A stretch of 64,000 bases of DNA, from assembly GCA_937927975.1 (NCBI GenBank), contig CALEZT010000187.1:1-64000 (forward strand). The letters are read 5' to 3'. This DNA comes from an uncultured Phycisphaerales bacterium. Lineage in GTDB: Bacteria; Planctomycetota; Phycisphaerae; Sedimentisphaerales; Anaerobacaceae. The first letter of the stretch is position 1. Each line of letters begins with the position of its first letter. Made by a program: the position numbers and the translations under genes. Positions 42,400-51,600 of the stretch are shown here, piece after piece. Below the pieces are notes generated by a model. The model was not told the DNA's origin. It worked only from the letters and a program-made list of their open reading frames with translations, and made no database searches.

Positions 42400-45306
42400 T
42401 CACTGACCGGCAGACGGTTTGCCGAACGCGATGTCGTCGATGAAGAGAAGGCCCGCGCCGCCGGAAGCGGGGTTGGCCCGGTTGTCGACGCCCAGGACCA
42501 TGTTCTCGATTGCCGCGACGTTTACCCCGGCGGAACTGAACTCGCTCAGCGGGATCTTCCACTGCTGCCACTGGGGTGCGGTGACAGCCTGGATGTCCGA
42601 GTGGTTCACGGTCTTCTTGCGGCCGTTGCGATCCTCCAGGGTGATGTACAGCGTGCCAGGGGCATTGCCCGGCTGGGCCACGCCGATGGCGACGTTTCGC
42701 CAGGAGCCGGAGACGCCACCGGTGGCGGACACCTGGGAGAACTGGGCGCTGGTCTGCATGGCGGTGTTGTGACTGGTGACCGCCAGGCCGATGTAGACAT
42801 CCGCGGCCATCCCGATCGTTACCGTCGAAGCGGCCGCGTCGGCGGTGATGTTGGTCCACGTGACCCCGTCGGCGGAACGCTGGGCGGTGAGATTGTTGCC
42901 CGTTCGCGTCAGCTTGACCCAGTAGGGGGCTACGAGGCCCGTCTGGTTGACCTGGGTGCTGGCCCCATCGGGGGTGGCTCGGTTCAGGAAGGACACGCCG
43001 TTGCTGGGCGTCACCGCCACCATCGCGTGCCGGGAGCCGGCTTGGAGGTTCTCGCGGATCATGACGCCCACCTTGGTCCAGGCGTTGGCGGCGATCATGC
43101 TGTCGACGCGGGTAACGATCGAGCCGTCGCCCGTGAGCTGTTTGAAGGCGAAGCGGAACTGGTCGGCATTGCCCCAGATGTCCGCGCCGCCGGCGCCCAT
43201 GGTGATCGAGCCATCTGCGTTTTCCAGGAAGGCGGTCGGGTAGCCCCGGAAGTAGAGGGAGAGCGTATCAGCCCCGTTGACCGTCCAATTCTGGGGCGTG
43301 TCCCAGGACCGCTCGGCCTCGGAGTAGTGGGGCGTCTTGACGTTGTTGTACTCGAAGGGCATGGACTGCGCGCCGCCGTGCAGGATGGTCCGCTCGGCGA
43401 ACGGGGCGTTCAGGTACCCGACCATCGAAGCGGTGTTCCCCGTGGTCAGGCCGTCGATCCAGGTCTCGTAGATTCGGGAGCCTTCCTCGTCGGTGTACCC
43501 TTCGAAGTCGTCGATGACCGCATACTCCTGGGTGGTGAAGCTCCAGACCTCGCCGGGATAGGTCCCAGTGTCGCCGACCTCGTCCACCTTCCAGTAGTAG
43601 GTCGTTCCGAAGGTCAGGCTGTCGGGCGTGAAGCTGTGGTCGGCGACGACACCCGCCGGAGCCAGTGCATCCGCGGCCAGGCCGAAGTGGACCGCATGCG
43701 AAGTGGCCTCGCGGCCCGGACGCCAGGACAGGTCGGCGTCCAGGCTGACGCCGGTGGCGGCCGTCGCGGGCTGGGGCAGCCGGGCTTGGACCGGGATGTA
43801 CAGGAAGCGGACTTCGCTCAAGCCGTACTGTTTGAGCATGCCCCAGTTGCTGTTGATCGTTAGCTTCACGTACTGGGCTTCGACGCCTCCGAACTCGACT
43901 GTGGTGTTGTACGCGTAGTTGTTCTCGCCCGCGGCCTGGGCGAATTCCGGCACATTTGCCAGGGTCGTCCAGGCGGCGCCGTCGGTGGAGTACTCGACCG
44001 CGACGTCCTTGACGCCGAAGCCGACGAAGGCCTCAACTCCCTGGTTGGAGTTCCAGACCCGCATCTGATCGAGCTTGTAGACCTTGTCGAACTGGAACTG
44101 GATCCAGGCGGGCTGCGAGCCGGTGGGGCTGGTCAGCCACATGTGGGTATTGTCGTTCGAGTGCAGGTCGCCGGTCAGGCCCGAACCGTCGACGGTTTTC
44201 TCCGGTCCCATGTTGGCGGCCGAGGAACTGGCGGTGGCGTTGACGCCTGCGATCGGGTAGGAGAAAGGTTCGGTCGTAAAACGCCAGACTTCGCCCGCAA
44301 AGACGGTGTTGTCCGGCGCGCCGTTGACCTCGTCGACCCGCCAGAAGTAGGTCGTGCCATACTCCAGCGGCTCAGCAGGTTGGAACGTGGTCTCGGTCAG
44401 GCCCTGAGCGACCGGTGCGAGGTCTTCGGCGCTGGTCCCCAGGTACACGTCGTGCGTCGCGGCCATGCCGTTGGAGGTCCAGGCCAGCGTCACGTCCGTG
44501 GGCACATCGGATTGGCCGTCGGCGGGATTCGGCTTGGTCGCGACGGGATTGTCGAATCCGTCCATGGCGTCCTGGACCTGGGCGGCGGTCAGCGGCCGCT
44601 GGAAGATCATGACTTCGTCGAGGGTCCCGTTGAAGGTGCCCAGCCCGTCGGCGCAGTTGACGACGCCGATGCCGGTCCGATAGGTGGCGAAATTGCCGGT
44701 GGGGAGGCTCCAGGCGCCCGCGAGTTTCTCCTGTCCGTTGATGTAGACTATGCCTCGCTTGGCTGCCGCGTCGTGCGAGAACGCCACGTGCATCCATTCA
44801 TCCTTGAGCAGGTGAGGCGTCGTCAGGAATAAGTTGCTCTGGGGACTGGTGTTGGACTTGAATCGCAACTCCGCGGCGTTGTTGGAGACTTCCGTCCACC
44901 AGTACATGGTGCCGTCGCGGTGACTGACGAGTCCCTGGTAGAGGCTGTTGGCCCCGGCCCACTTGGCCCACAGGGCAATGCTGAGGCCCTCGGGGCCGGC
45001 GGTCAGCCAGGCGCCGGTGTTGACGAACGGACTGCCGTTGCCGCCTCTGAACTGCAGGGCGTTGCCCTCGACGCCGGGCACCCAGTTCAGGGCCCCGGTC
45101 AGCGTGCCGTTGTGGGCGCCGGTTTCATCGATGGCGGTCAATCCCGACGTCGAGTTGAATCGATAGTAGGCTCCCAGGCCCTCGGGGATTCCCGCCTGCG
45201 CCGCGCTGGCGACCCACAGCAGGCACAGGACGGTCGCGAGCAGCGGGAGCCGCATGGTGCGGACAGGGTTCGTCCACGGGGTGTTGTCGTTCGATGGGTT
45301 GTACAT
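42400..45306 (-). CDS. Secreted LamG/discoidin multi-domain protein (paralogue B)
   Basis: A 968-residue exported protein. ATG 45306 follows AAGGAGG; an open frame continues another 130 codons upstream without ribosome site or homology and was rejected. The signal peptide is 'LPLLATVLCLLWVASAAQAG', after a hydrophilic N-terminal extension of about 18 residues. Domains follow the same order as in paralogue A: LamG, Fn3-like ('DVPTDVTLAWTSNGMAATHDVYLG'), discoidin ('MGPEKTVDGSGLTGDLHS'), Fn3-like ('LSWRPGREATSHAVHFG'), then 'YTDEEGSRIYETWIDG' and the DUF1349-like end ('GVMIRENLQAGSRHAMVAV', 'FIDDIAFGKP'). The two genes are in tandem with near-identical ribosome sites and terminator stems, so a whole-gene duplication including its terminator is likely. 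Confidence 0.87.
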   Translation of the reverse strand: MYNPSNDNTPWTNPVRTMRLPLLATVLCLLWVASAAQAGIPEGLGAYYRFNSTSGLTAIDETGAHNGTLTGALNWVPGVEGNALQFRGGNGSPFVNTGAWLTAGPEGLSIALWAKWAGANSLYQGLVSHRDGTMYWWTEVSNNAAELRFKSNTSPQSNLFLTTPHLLKDEWMHVAFSHDAAAKRGIVYINGQEKLAGAWSLPTGNFATYRTGIGVVNCADGLGTFNGTLDEVMIFQRPLTAAQVQDAMDGFDNPVATKPNPADGQSDVPTDVTLAWTSNGMAATHDVYLGTSAEDLAPVAQGLTETTFQPAEPLEYGTTYFWRVDEVNGAPDNTVFAGEVWRFTTEPFSYPIAGVNATASSSAANMGPEKTVDGSGLTGDLHSNDNTHMWLTSPTGSQPAWIQFQFDKVYKLDQMRVWNSNQGVEAFVGFGVKDVAVEYSTDGAAWTTLANVPEFAQAAGENNYAYNTTVEFGGVEAQYVKLTINSNWGMLKQYGLSEVRFLYIPVQARLPQPATAATGVSLDADLSWRPGREATSHAVHFGLAADALAPAGVVADHSFTPDSLTFGTTYYWKVDEVGDTGTYPGEVWSFTTQEYAVIDDFEGYTDEEGSRIYETWIDGLTTGNTASMVGYLNAPFAERTILHGGAQSMPFEYNNVKTPHYSEAERSWDTPQNWTVNGADTLSLYFRGYPTAFLENADGSITMGAGGADIWGNADQFRFAFKQLTGDGSIVTRVDSMIAANAWTKVGVMIRENLQAGSRHAMVAVTPSNGVSFLNRATPDGASTQVNQTGLVAPYWVKLTRTGNNLTAQRSADGVTWTNITADAAASTVTIGMAADVYIGLAVTSHNTAMQTSAQFSQVSATGGVSGSWRNVAIGVAQPGNAPGTLYITLEDRNGRKKTVNHSDIQAVTAPQWQQWKIPLSEFSSAGVNVAAIENMVLGVDNRANPASGGAGLLFIDDIAFGKPSAGQ

Positions 45307-45352
45307 ATTTGTCCTCCTTCCAGTGATGAGAAACAGCGAACAAGATGACTCC

Positions 45353-45381
45353 ACTGTACCGTTCGTAGGCATTCCAGGCAA
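45353..45381 (-). promoter_or_regulatory. Possible promoter of the 42400 gene
   Basis: On the minus strand, TTGCCT (45381-45376), 17 bases, TACAGT (45358-45353), 47 bases before the start at 45306. The match is moderate. Confidence 0.35.
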
Positions 45382-45566
45382 ACGAATTCCCCTCAAACCA
45401 GGCGACGTGCGGCTGTCCTCGAAGACGCCAAGCTGGAGTCCCGCGGGCCGATCAGCCGAAGATAACAGGTGATCGCCTGATGATTGGCGCGCCGTGTGCG
45501 TCGCCTTCGGGGGGGCTGTGCATCCCCGGTGTCGAGGCGGATGGTTTGATACGAAAGGAATCGAAG

Positions 45567-46532
45567 ATGAGAAATGGATGGAAGACGGTTTGTTCGTTCG
45601 CTGGCTGGGGGATGGGATGGGCGTTTGTGAGTCCGAGCCAGGCGCTCGGCGCCCAGACGGGTTCGTCGGAATCGGGGACCGCGGCTTTTGGCGCAATTCA
45701 GGAAATCGCCACGCGAATCGGTGGAATCATGGCCGAGTACGGCTTGAAGGTCCTCGGCGCGATCCTGATCTTCCTGATCGGGCGGTACGTGGCCAAGCTG
45801 CTGTCCAAGGTGCTTGTTCAGGTCCTGACCAAGGCAAAGGTGGACCCGACGCTCGTGCCGTTCATCGAGAATCTCGGTTATACGGTCATGCTGGTGTTTG
45901 TCGTGATCGCGGCATTGGGACAGGCGGGCGTCCAGACGACCTCATTGATCGCTGTGCTCGGCGCCGCGGGTCTGGCGATAGGACTGGCTCTGCAAGGCTC
46001 CTTGGCCAATTTCGCCTCCGGCGTGCTGTTGCTGGTCTTCAAGCCGTTCCGTGTGGGCGATTTCGTGGAGATCAGTGGGGTCAAAGGGACCGTCCAGGCG
46101 GTCCAGATTTTCAATACAGTCCTGAACTCGCCGGACAACGTGCGGATCGTCGTCCCCAACGGCGCCGTCACCGGCGGCAGCATCCTGAACTACACGATCA
46201 ACGGCACCCGGCGCGTCGACCTGACGGTTAGCGTCTCCTACGGGGACGACCTGAAGAAGGCCCGGCGGGTGATCGACGGCGTCCTGGCGGCTGATCCGAG
46301 AATCCTGGCTGAGCCGGCCCCGGTCGTGGGGGTCCACGAGATGGCCTCCAGCAGCGTGAATTTCGTCGTCCGTCCATGGGTGAAGGCGACCGATTACTGG
46401 AAGGTGTACTGGGACCTCACCGAAAAGCTGAAGGTCGCGATCGACGAGAACGGCCTGACAATCCCATTCCCACAGCAGGACGTCCACATCAAGACCAACG
46501 TCGCCGCGGCCGCAGCCCTCAAGGGCGCGTGA
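45567..46532 (+). CDS. MscS-family mechanosensitive channel
   Basis: A 321-residue small-conductance mechanosensitive channel. ATG 45567 follows AAAGGA; the N-terminus looks like a cleavable signal or first membrane segment (TVCSFAGWGMGWAFVSPSQALGAQ). Two membrane helices ('GLKVLGAILIFLIGRYVAKL', 'LGYTVMLVFVVIAALGQAG') lead to the pore-lining helix 'LGAAGLAIGLALQGSLANFA', followed by 'GVLLLVFKPFRVGDFVEISG', the MscS signature. The cytoplasmic beta and alpha/beta domains are complete. It releases solutes upon hypo-osmotic shock. It is convergent with the 46564 gene, with only 31 bases between stops. Confidence 0.94.
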   Translation: MRNGWKTVCSFAGWGMGWAFVSPSQALGAQTGSSESGTAAFGAIQEIATRIGGIMAEYGLKVLGAILIFLIGRYVAKLLSKVLVQVLTKAKVDPTLVPFIENLGYTVMLVFVVIAALGQAGVQTTSLIAVLGAAGLAIGLALQGSLANFASGVLLLVFKPFRVGDFVEISGVKGTVQAVQIFNTVLNSPDNVRIVVPNGAVTGGSILNYTINGTRRVDLTVSVSYGDDLKKARRVIDGVLAADPRILAEPAPVVGVHEMASSSVNFVVRPWVKATDYWKVYWDLTEKLKVAIDENGLTIPFPQQDVHIKTNVAAAAALKGA

Positions 46533-46563
46533 CGATCCTACTCCGGTTTCCCTGCGCCATCGC

Positions 46564-48336
46564 CTACTCTGTCCCTCCGAGAACGGCGACGGCGCAGGGC
46601 CGGAGGTTCTCGATGCGGGTCTTGAGATCGCAGATCACGGCATCGATCTGCTCGCATCGTCTGGCTGTCCGCTCGATACGGCTGAGTTCCGGATCAAACA
46701 CCTTTGAGCCGGTCATCATCCGCTGAGTCTCCGCAATCCTCCGGCTCACTTCTCGCAGGTCGCTCTGCTTGGCCGCGAGGCGATGGGCTACCGTCCCTTC
46801 CTCGCCCCCGCCGGGCCATGGGTTCAGATGGTAAGGCCCGGATGCGACCACGCTGCAACGATTGGCGCACTGTTCCAAGACCCGGACTGCTTCTTGGAGT
46901 TTGGCAGACTGCGGATTCTCGCGACTGCCCTTTGCCATATCTGCGAGGATTTTCTTCATGTCGGTCGTTGTTGTATACAGGTCCCTACTGATCGACTGAA
47001 CGGCCACTCTCGCCTCCTCGTTGCGTTCTCTCGCAAGTTGACCTTGACGCTCCTGCAAACGATCCAACTCGTGTTCGAGTTGCTCGCGGTAGGGCAGCAG
47101 GAACTCCAATCGTTCCGCCAGCGTCTCCTGCGACGCTTCCCCCGGCAGCGAGACTGCGACATCGACGGCGACCTTGGCCAGGAGATCCTGGATCATGATA
47201 TGCGCCTCGCGGCTTTGGGAGACGATGAGCCTCCCGTCGGCGGAAGGAACCACGGTTCCACGGCCCGACCCAAGACCGGCACCCCGCCAACTCCCCGGCT
47301 CGACGGTCTCGCGAATCAGGGCGGCCAGCTCGGGCACGCGGTCTGCGATCCGCAGCATTGGAGGCAGATTGTACACCCGTGTCTCCAATTCAGGTCGTGG
47401 CAGGCCCGCTGGAGTGGCGATCGTGATGACGCCGCCGTCGATCACGTAGTCCACACGGTACTCGTCGCCGGCTGCCAGAGGGTCGGTGATGGCGTCGAGC
47501 AGGCTCCGTAATGCGGCAGCAAGCTGGATGCTCACGGTGCCGTCGATCTGAGCGGGGCTGCTCGGCTCGACGTTCGCGTTGTCGATGAGGTCTCTCCAGA
47601 GAACGACGAGCTTCAGCGGCGGGTCCACGGCGTGTCTGAGAATCTCGAAGGCCTCCGCCACCGGCGTCTGCTGCGTTACTCTGGAGAAATCGATGTCCTG
47701 ACGCAACCGCTCATGGCAGGCCTGGTCGCGAGGATCTCGCAAGATCGGCTCGGTCGAGGCGAACGTGCCTCGTCGAAACGCATCCTGCAGTTCTGTGCGG
47801 AGCGTCTTGTAATGACTCTCGGCCTCCTCCAGTTGTCTCTGGAGATTGTCCCTGTGTGCGATGACTACTTTCTGCAGTTCCGCGCGGAGGTTCTCGATCA
47901 GCGCCTCGCCGAACTCCCTGGCGACCGGTCCGACGTCGTTGTCGAGATCGACGTGGAGATCGAGGAGGGCTGTTTGTGTTCCCGCCAGGAGGGGGGCGAC
48001 GCTCGGCGGGGATGCGATGTCGTTCTCCAGGGACTCCTGTGCGTCGGAACCGCCCAGCCGGCGAATGCTGAAGCAGGTGTCCGATGTGCCGTGTCCCCTG
48101 GGCCACACCGTTTCCGCGGCTTTGCCCGCGACGGCGTCGGATCGAAGCAGCGACTCCAGCAGTTCATGGTTCAGGGGCAGGACCTCAGCGTCGGCCGTCA
48201 CTTTGAGAACGCACCTCATCTGCCATGTGTTCGATGGTTTCTGGTTCTTCGCCTGCTGTGATGCGGAAAACTGCATTCCCAGCACGGCCGTTGTCAGGGA
48301 CGCAATCACGATGGCTGCTGGCTTCGACGTTCTCAT
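46564..48336 (-). CDS. Exported protein with coiled coils and a secretin N-domain/STN-like core
   Basis: A 590-residue protein with no full-length family that I recognise. ATG 48336 follows AGGAGA; a signal peptide covers about residues 1-26 (AIVIASLTTAVLGMQFSAS). A coiled coil ('QLEEAESHYKTLRTELQDAF') precedes a region (about 220-320) resembling the STN/secretin N0 fold seen in many planctomycete proteins ('TPVAEAFEILRHAVD', 'VVLWRDLIDNANV', 'YVIDGGVITIAT'). Then comes 'VPSADGRLIVSQSREAHIMIQDLLAKV', like a secretin N1-type repeat, and a second long coiled coil (about 405-470). No secretin pore domain follows. It may be a periplasmic scaffold. The function is unknown. Confidence 0.75.
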   Translation of the reverse strand: MRTSKPAAIVIASLTTAVLGMQFSASQQAKNQKPSNTWQMRCVLKVTADAEVLPLNHELLESLLRSDAVAGKAAETVWPRGHGTSDTCFSIRRLGGSDAQESLENDIASPPSVAPLLAGTQTALLDLHVDLDNDVGPVAREFGEALIENLRAELQKVVIAHRDNLQRQLEEAESHYKTLRTELQDAFRRGTFASTEPILRDPRDQACHERLRQDIDFSRVTQQTPVAEAFEILRHAVDPPLKLVVLWRDLIDNANVEPSSPAQIDGTVSIQLAAALRSLLDAITDPLAAGDEYRVDYVIDGGVITIATPAGLPRPELETRVYNLPPMLRIADRVPELAALIRETVEPGSWRGAGLGSGRGTVVPSADGRLIVSQSREAHIMIQDLLAKVAVDVAVSLPGEASQETLAERLEFLLPYREQLEHELDRLQERQGQLARERNEEARVAVQSISRDLYTTTTDMKKILADMAKGSRENPQSAKLQEAVRVLEQCANRCSVVASGPYHLNPWPGGGEEGTVAHRLAAKQSDLREVSRRIAETQRMMTGSKVFDPELSRIERTARRCEQIDAVICDLKTRIENLRPCAVAVLGGTE

Positions 48337-48801
48337 TCTCGCTCTCCTGGCACTCCGGTTCTTGATGGACCGTGACCCAAGCTATTTCGCGACGTCCTTC
48401 ATTATCCTCTGGAATCTGCTTGGAGACAAGGCCGAGCGATGTCTTTCGCAACGTGCCCGTGAGAGAGTGCCTTCTGCTGGCGAAGCGTTCGCAGAGGTTC
48501 TGAGAGGACAACGTCTTGACCGTTCCGGTAGTTCCATGGGTGTGTGACGTTTTGGCGAAGTCGAGCGGTGCGTTCATCGCTTCGGGGATACCGGTGGGGA
48601 GGGGACACAAGAGAATCATCGAACGGTTGCTCTTGGGAAGCTCGTGCGACGGTGGTCATGCATGACGTATTACGGACCCTTGCGAACGGGGTTGCAGGGG
48701 GGAGCGGTTGGTGGTACGGTGGCGACAGATTGTCTTTCCCCCTCACAGGGGTGACGAATGGACAACCGAAGATCGGATTCGAGCGAAAAAGGGAGTTGAC
48801 G
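48337..48801. other. Divergent intergenic region with a possible promoter
   Basis: No gene is supported in these 465 bases between the divergent 46564 and 48802 genes. On the plus strand TTGCAG (48692-48697), 17 bases, TACGGT (48715-48720) could drive the MIF-family gene. Open frames crossing the region on either strand show no homology and no ribosome site. Confidence 0.4.
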
Positions 48802-49155
48802 ATGCCTTTGATTGAATTGGATACGTCTTGTGACTTGGGCGACACAGGGAAGAGGCAGACGTTGGTTGCAGACCTGTCCCGGTTGGTGGCCGAGGGGACC
48901 GGAAAGCCTGAGCAGTATGTGATGGCTTGTGTGCGGGACCGGGTCGCCATGCTCATGAGCGGCGGGGCGGGGCCCTGCGCGCTAGTGATGATCAAGGGCA
49001 TCGGCGGGCTGAACAAGGCCGTCAACCAGGGTCTGGCCGGCAAGGTCACCCAGATGCTCCAGAAGGAACTGGCCATTTTGGGGGACCGAGTCTACGTCAC
49101 ATTCCAGGAACTGGCCCCGAGCCACTGGGCCTGCAACGGCAAGACGTTCGGGTAA
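48802..49155 (+). CDS. MIF-family tautomerase-like protein
   Basis: A 117-residue protein homologous to macrophage migration inhibitory factor / D-dopachrome tautomerase. ATG 48802 follows GGGAG and places the catalytic proline directly after Met (MPLIELDTS). Other matching features are 'GKPEQYVMACV' (MIF: GKPPQYIAVHV), 'GGAGPCALVMIKGIGGL' (MIF: GSSEPCALCSLHSIGKI), 'DRVYVTFQEL' and the C-terminal 'NGKTFG' (MIF: NNSTFA). Length equals the family norm. It probably forms a trimer with tautomerase activity; the physiological substrate of bacterial members is generally unknown. A frame opening at 48544 would add 86 unrelated residues and hide Pro-1, so was rejected. Confidence 0.93.
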   Translation: MPLIELDTSCDLGDTGKRQTLVADLSRLVAEGTGKPEQYVMACVRDRVAMLMSGGAGPCALVMIKGIGGLNKAVNQGLAGKVTQMLQKELAILGDRVYVTFQELAPSHWACNGKTFG

Positions 49156-49164
49156 GAGAAACCC

Positions 49165-49313
49165 GAAGCTCGAACTTCGAAATCCAAAACAAGCACGAAG
49201 AATCAGAACCCAAATGCCCCAAACGGCGCCTTCGGTCGGGCGGCAGCGTTTCGGTCATTTGGATTTCGTGCTTTGGATTTGTTTCGAGTTTCGATATTCG
49301 GATTTCGAGCTTG
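49165..49313. repeat. Inverted repeat between convergent genes
   Basis: Left arm about 49165-49215 (GAAGCTCGAACTTCGAAATC...) and right arm about 49256-49313 (...GATTTCGAGCTTG) are complementary with small bulges, with a GC-rich loop (49216-49255) between. It fills the whole space between the MIF-like gene and hisI. It lacks an open frame. AT-rich palindromic spacers of this type often recur through planctomycete genomes. Confidence 0.65.
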
Positions 49314-49320
49314 CGCGTAC

Positions 49321-49734
49321 CTACTTCTTCCTGTACGCCACCGCCGGATCATAGACCTTCTGGGCGACGAGCTCCAGCTCGGTCGTGCTGCCGGGCTTGA
49401 GGGTGCGGTAGAAGCAGGACTGGTAGCCGACGTGGCACTGGCCTTCGTCCACCGCGACCTTGAGGATCAGGCAGTCCTGGTCGCAGTCGACGAGGATCTG
49501 GCGGACGGTCTGGACATGGCCGCTTTCCTCGCCTTTCTTCCAGAGCTTCTTGCGGGAGCGGCTGTAGTAGGTGGCCCGGCCGGTGGCGAGGGTGTGGTCC
49601 AGGGCCTCGCGATTCATCCAGGCGACCATCAGAACCTGCCCGGTCCCGGCGTCCTGGGCGATGGCCGGGATCAGGCCGTCGGCGTTGAACTTGGGTGTGA
49701 ACTCCAAACCCTCTTCGATTTGCTTCGATTCCAA
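49321..49734 (-). CDS. hisI: Phosphoribosyl-AMP cyclohydrolase
   Basis: A 137-residue enzyme opening the purine ring of phosphoribosyl-AMP in histidine synthesis. A TTG start at 49734 is preferred: it follows AGGGGA at a 5-base distance and gives the normal family length (LESKQIEEGLEFTPKFN...). A longer frame starting at 49860 would add 42 residues translated from low-complexity spacer. Conserved parts: 'VLMVAWMNREALDHTLATGRATYYSRSRKKLWKKGEESGH', with the Mg-binding 'DCDQDCLILKV' and zinc cysteines in 'GQCHVGYQSCFYR'. There is no HisE domain. It stands alone, without other his genes. Confidence 0.92.
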   Translation of the reverse strand: MESKQIEEGLEFTPKFNADGLIPAIAQDAGTGQVLMVAWMNREALDHTLATGRATYYSRSRKKLWKKGEESGHVQTVRQILVDCDQDCLILKVAVDEGQCHVGYQSCFYRTLKPGSTTELELVAQKVYDPAVAYRKK

Positions 49735-49944
49735 AACGATTCCCCTATCGGATCTACTATCTGCTATTGACGATTCACCATTTGGGCGAGCGGCGACTTG
49801 TCGAACCACGAGGCAGACACCATTCGCGAATCCCTCAAATAGTAAATCGTAAATAGTCAATCGTCAATGCCCTGCGTCTTCTTGCCAGAGACGCCTTCGA
49901 CCACTATGATTTAGTATGACAAGGGATTATTCGGAGACAAGCCG

Positions 49945-50994
49945 TTGCCGGATGCTCGGAAGGTTGGAAGAAAAGGACGTTGGTCGTGGATCGCCAGGAT
50001 TGTCGTAGCCGCTGCGGCGATTTTATGGGTCTTTCGAGGCCAGGACTGGCGGGAGCTGGCGGCGGTCTTTCGCAGGCTCAGTCCCGGCTGGTTTGCCTTC
50101 AGCCTGGCGGTCTTCGTCGTCGCGCAGGTCGTGGTGGGCCTTCGGTGGTGGCTCCTGCTGAGAATCCAGTCGGTCCATATCCCTCCTTCGGCCGCGGTCC
50201 GGCTGTATTTCCTCGGCTTGTTCTACAACAACGTGATGCCTGGAGCGGTCGGCGGCGACCTGCTGAAGGCCTGGTACGTGACCAAACACACCCACCGGAA
50301 GGTCGCCGGAGTGCTCAGCGTGTTCGCCGACCGGGTGATCGGTCTGATCGTCCTGCTGCTGATGGCGGTCGCCACCTATGCGGCGTTCGTGCGGGGGCGG
50401 ATTGTCAGCGGCCAAGGGGCGCATCAGTCGGACCCGTCTCCGAATTTCTCTTCCTGTCAGACACTGATTTTATGGGGTCTTGCGATCTGTGTCGCGGTTC
50501 TGGCCATATTCTGGGCCCATCCAGCCGGTCGGGCCAAGCTCCGATCCCTGGCGGCCAGGGGGTGGGGCAAGAGTCTGGAGCTGGCCGTCGAGATGCGGCA
50601 GGTGGTCGTCGTCTATTGTTCGAAGCCCTGGCAACTCCTGCTGGTTGCCCTCCTGACGCTCTTTTCTCAGGTCACTGTGATCCTGGCTTTCTGGCTTCTC
50701 GGGCAAAACCTGGGGATGGAGGCCGGGCTGCGATACTACCTCGTGGTGTTCCCGGTCATGTGGGTGGTGGCGGCGGTCCCGGTGAGCATCGCAGGATTGG
50801 GGGTCTTCGAGGCCGGCATGGTCGAGATGTTCGGTTTTCTGGCCGGGACGCCGGCCGAGCAGGCCCTGGCGTTGGCGTTCTGCCAGCGGTTCGTCTGGGT
50901 GCTGACGTCGCTGCCCGGGGGGGTGATTCACCTGCTCGGGGCCCATCTGCCTCGGGATGAGATTTCTGTTGACTGTGAAGGGACCGGAAATTAG
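49945..50994 (+). CDS. Flippase-like membrane protein (UPF0104/AglD family)
   Basis: A 349-residue membrane protein of the lysylphosphatidylglycerol synthetase transmembrane-region / AglD-like family. About seven or eight hydrophobic helices are visible ('IVVAAAAILWVF', 'FSLAVFVVAQVVVGLRWWLLL', 'VIGLIVLLLMAVATYAAF', 'LILWGLAICVAVLAIFWA', 'LLLVALLTLFSQVTVILAFWLLG', 'YLVVFPVMWVVAAVPVSIAGLG'). The family hallmark 'LFYNNVMPGAVGGDLLKAWYV' is present, as is 'PVSIAGLGVFEAGMVEMFG'. The start is TTG 49945 with CGGAG about 9 bases before. Members are thought to move lipid-linked substrates; the LPS genes nearby fit but do not prove an envelope role. Confidence 0.85.
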   Translation: MPDARKVGRKGRWSWIARIVVAAAAILWVFRGQDWRELAAVFRRLSPGWFAFSLAVFVVAQVVVGLRWWLLLRIQSVHIPPSAAVRLYFLGLFYNNVMPGAVGGDLLKAWYVTKHTHRKVAGVLSVFADRVIGLIVLLLMAVATYAAFVRGRIVSGQGAHQSDPSPNFSSCQTLILWGLAICVAVLAIFWAHPAGRAKLRSLAARGWGKSLELAVEMRQVVVVYCSKPWQLLLVALLTLFSQVTVILAFWLLGQNLGMEAGLRYYLVVFPVMWVVAAVPVSIAGLGVFEAGMVEMFGFLAGTPAEQALALAFCQRFVWVLTSLPGGVIHLLGAHLPRDEISVDCEGTGN

Positions 50995-51184
50995 GCTATC
51001 GGCGTCGGTTAGAACGCGATCTCGCTGCGTGCCTGGCGGCACGAGGCTGTTGCGGTTCGAGGGTCGAGGAGGCATTCGCTTCGACGTCGGAGCGGGGGAT
51101 TTCGCCCGACAGGAGGCTTCGAACGCAGTGGGGGCGCTGGGATGACCGTGAGAGAATCGTGACCGTTGTTTAAGGAGACAGGAA

Positions 51185-51526
51185 TTGCTTTTCACTATCT
51201 CGGGCAAGCACGTTACCATAACCGATTCCATCAGAGCCTATGCGGAGGAGAAGACGTCGAAGCTCCCGCGGTATTACGACGGGATCAGCCAGGTGGAAGT
51301 GATCATTGACAGCACTCACGGGGCCAACAAGATCAGCGTGGAGGTGATTGCCAGGGGAGAGCATGGGAACCTGTTCGTGGCGACGGAAGCGGGCGACGAC
51401 GCCTATCCGTGCATCGACGGCGCCGTTCACAAGCTCGAACAGCAGCTTCGCAAGAAGAAGACAAAGGAACGGGACGACAAGCATATGAGCGAGGGGGATG
51501 GTTTCAAGAAACTGGCCAGCTCCTAG
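51185..51526 (+). CDS. hpf: Ribosome hibernation promoting factor (HPF/RaiA)
   Basis: A 113-residue short-form ribosome-associated inhibitor. It begins at TTG 51185 with a strong AAGGAGA ribosome site (51172-51178). The fold reads 'LFTISGKHVTITDSIRAYAEEKTSKLPRYY', 'VEVIIDST', 'VEVIARGEHGNLFVATEAGDDAYPCIDGAVHKLEQQLRKKKTK', matching the family to its end. It binds the 30S subunit in stationary phase. Its position upstream of ptsN parallels the rpoN-hpf-ptsN gene order of proteobacteria, suggesting a link of growth arrest with the PTS. Confidence 0.93.
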   Translation: MLFTISGKHVTITDSIRAYAEEKTSKLPRYYDGISQVEVIIDSTHGANKISVEVIARGEHGNLFVATEAGDDAYPCIDGAVHKLEQQLRKKKTKERDDKHMSEGDGFKKLASS

Positions 51527-51600
51527 GGCCCGAGCCGTTTCGCGTCGCCAACCGGCTGCGTTGCGGCCGGCAAGGCTCGCATCGCGGCAGGGGTTTCCCA

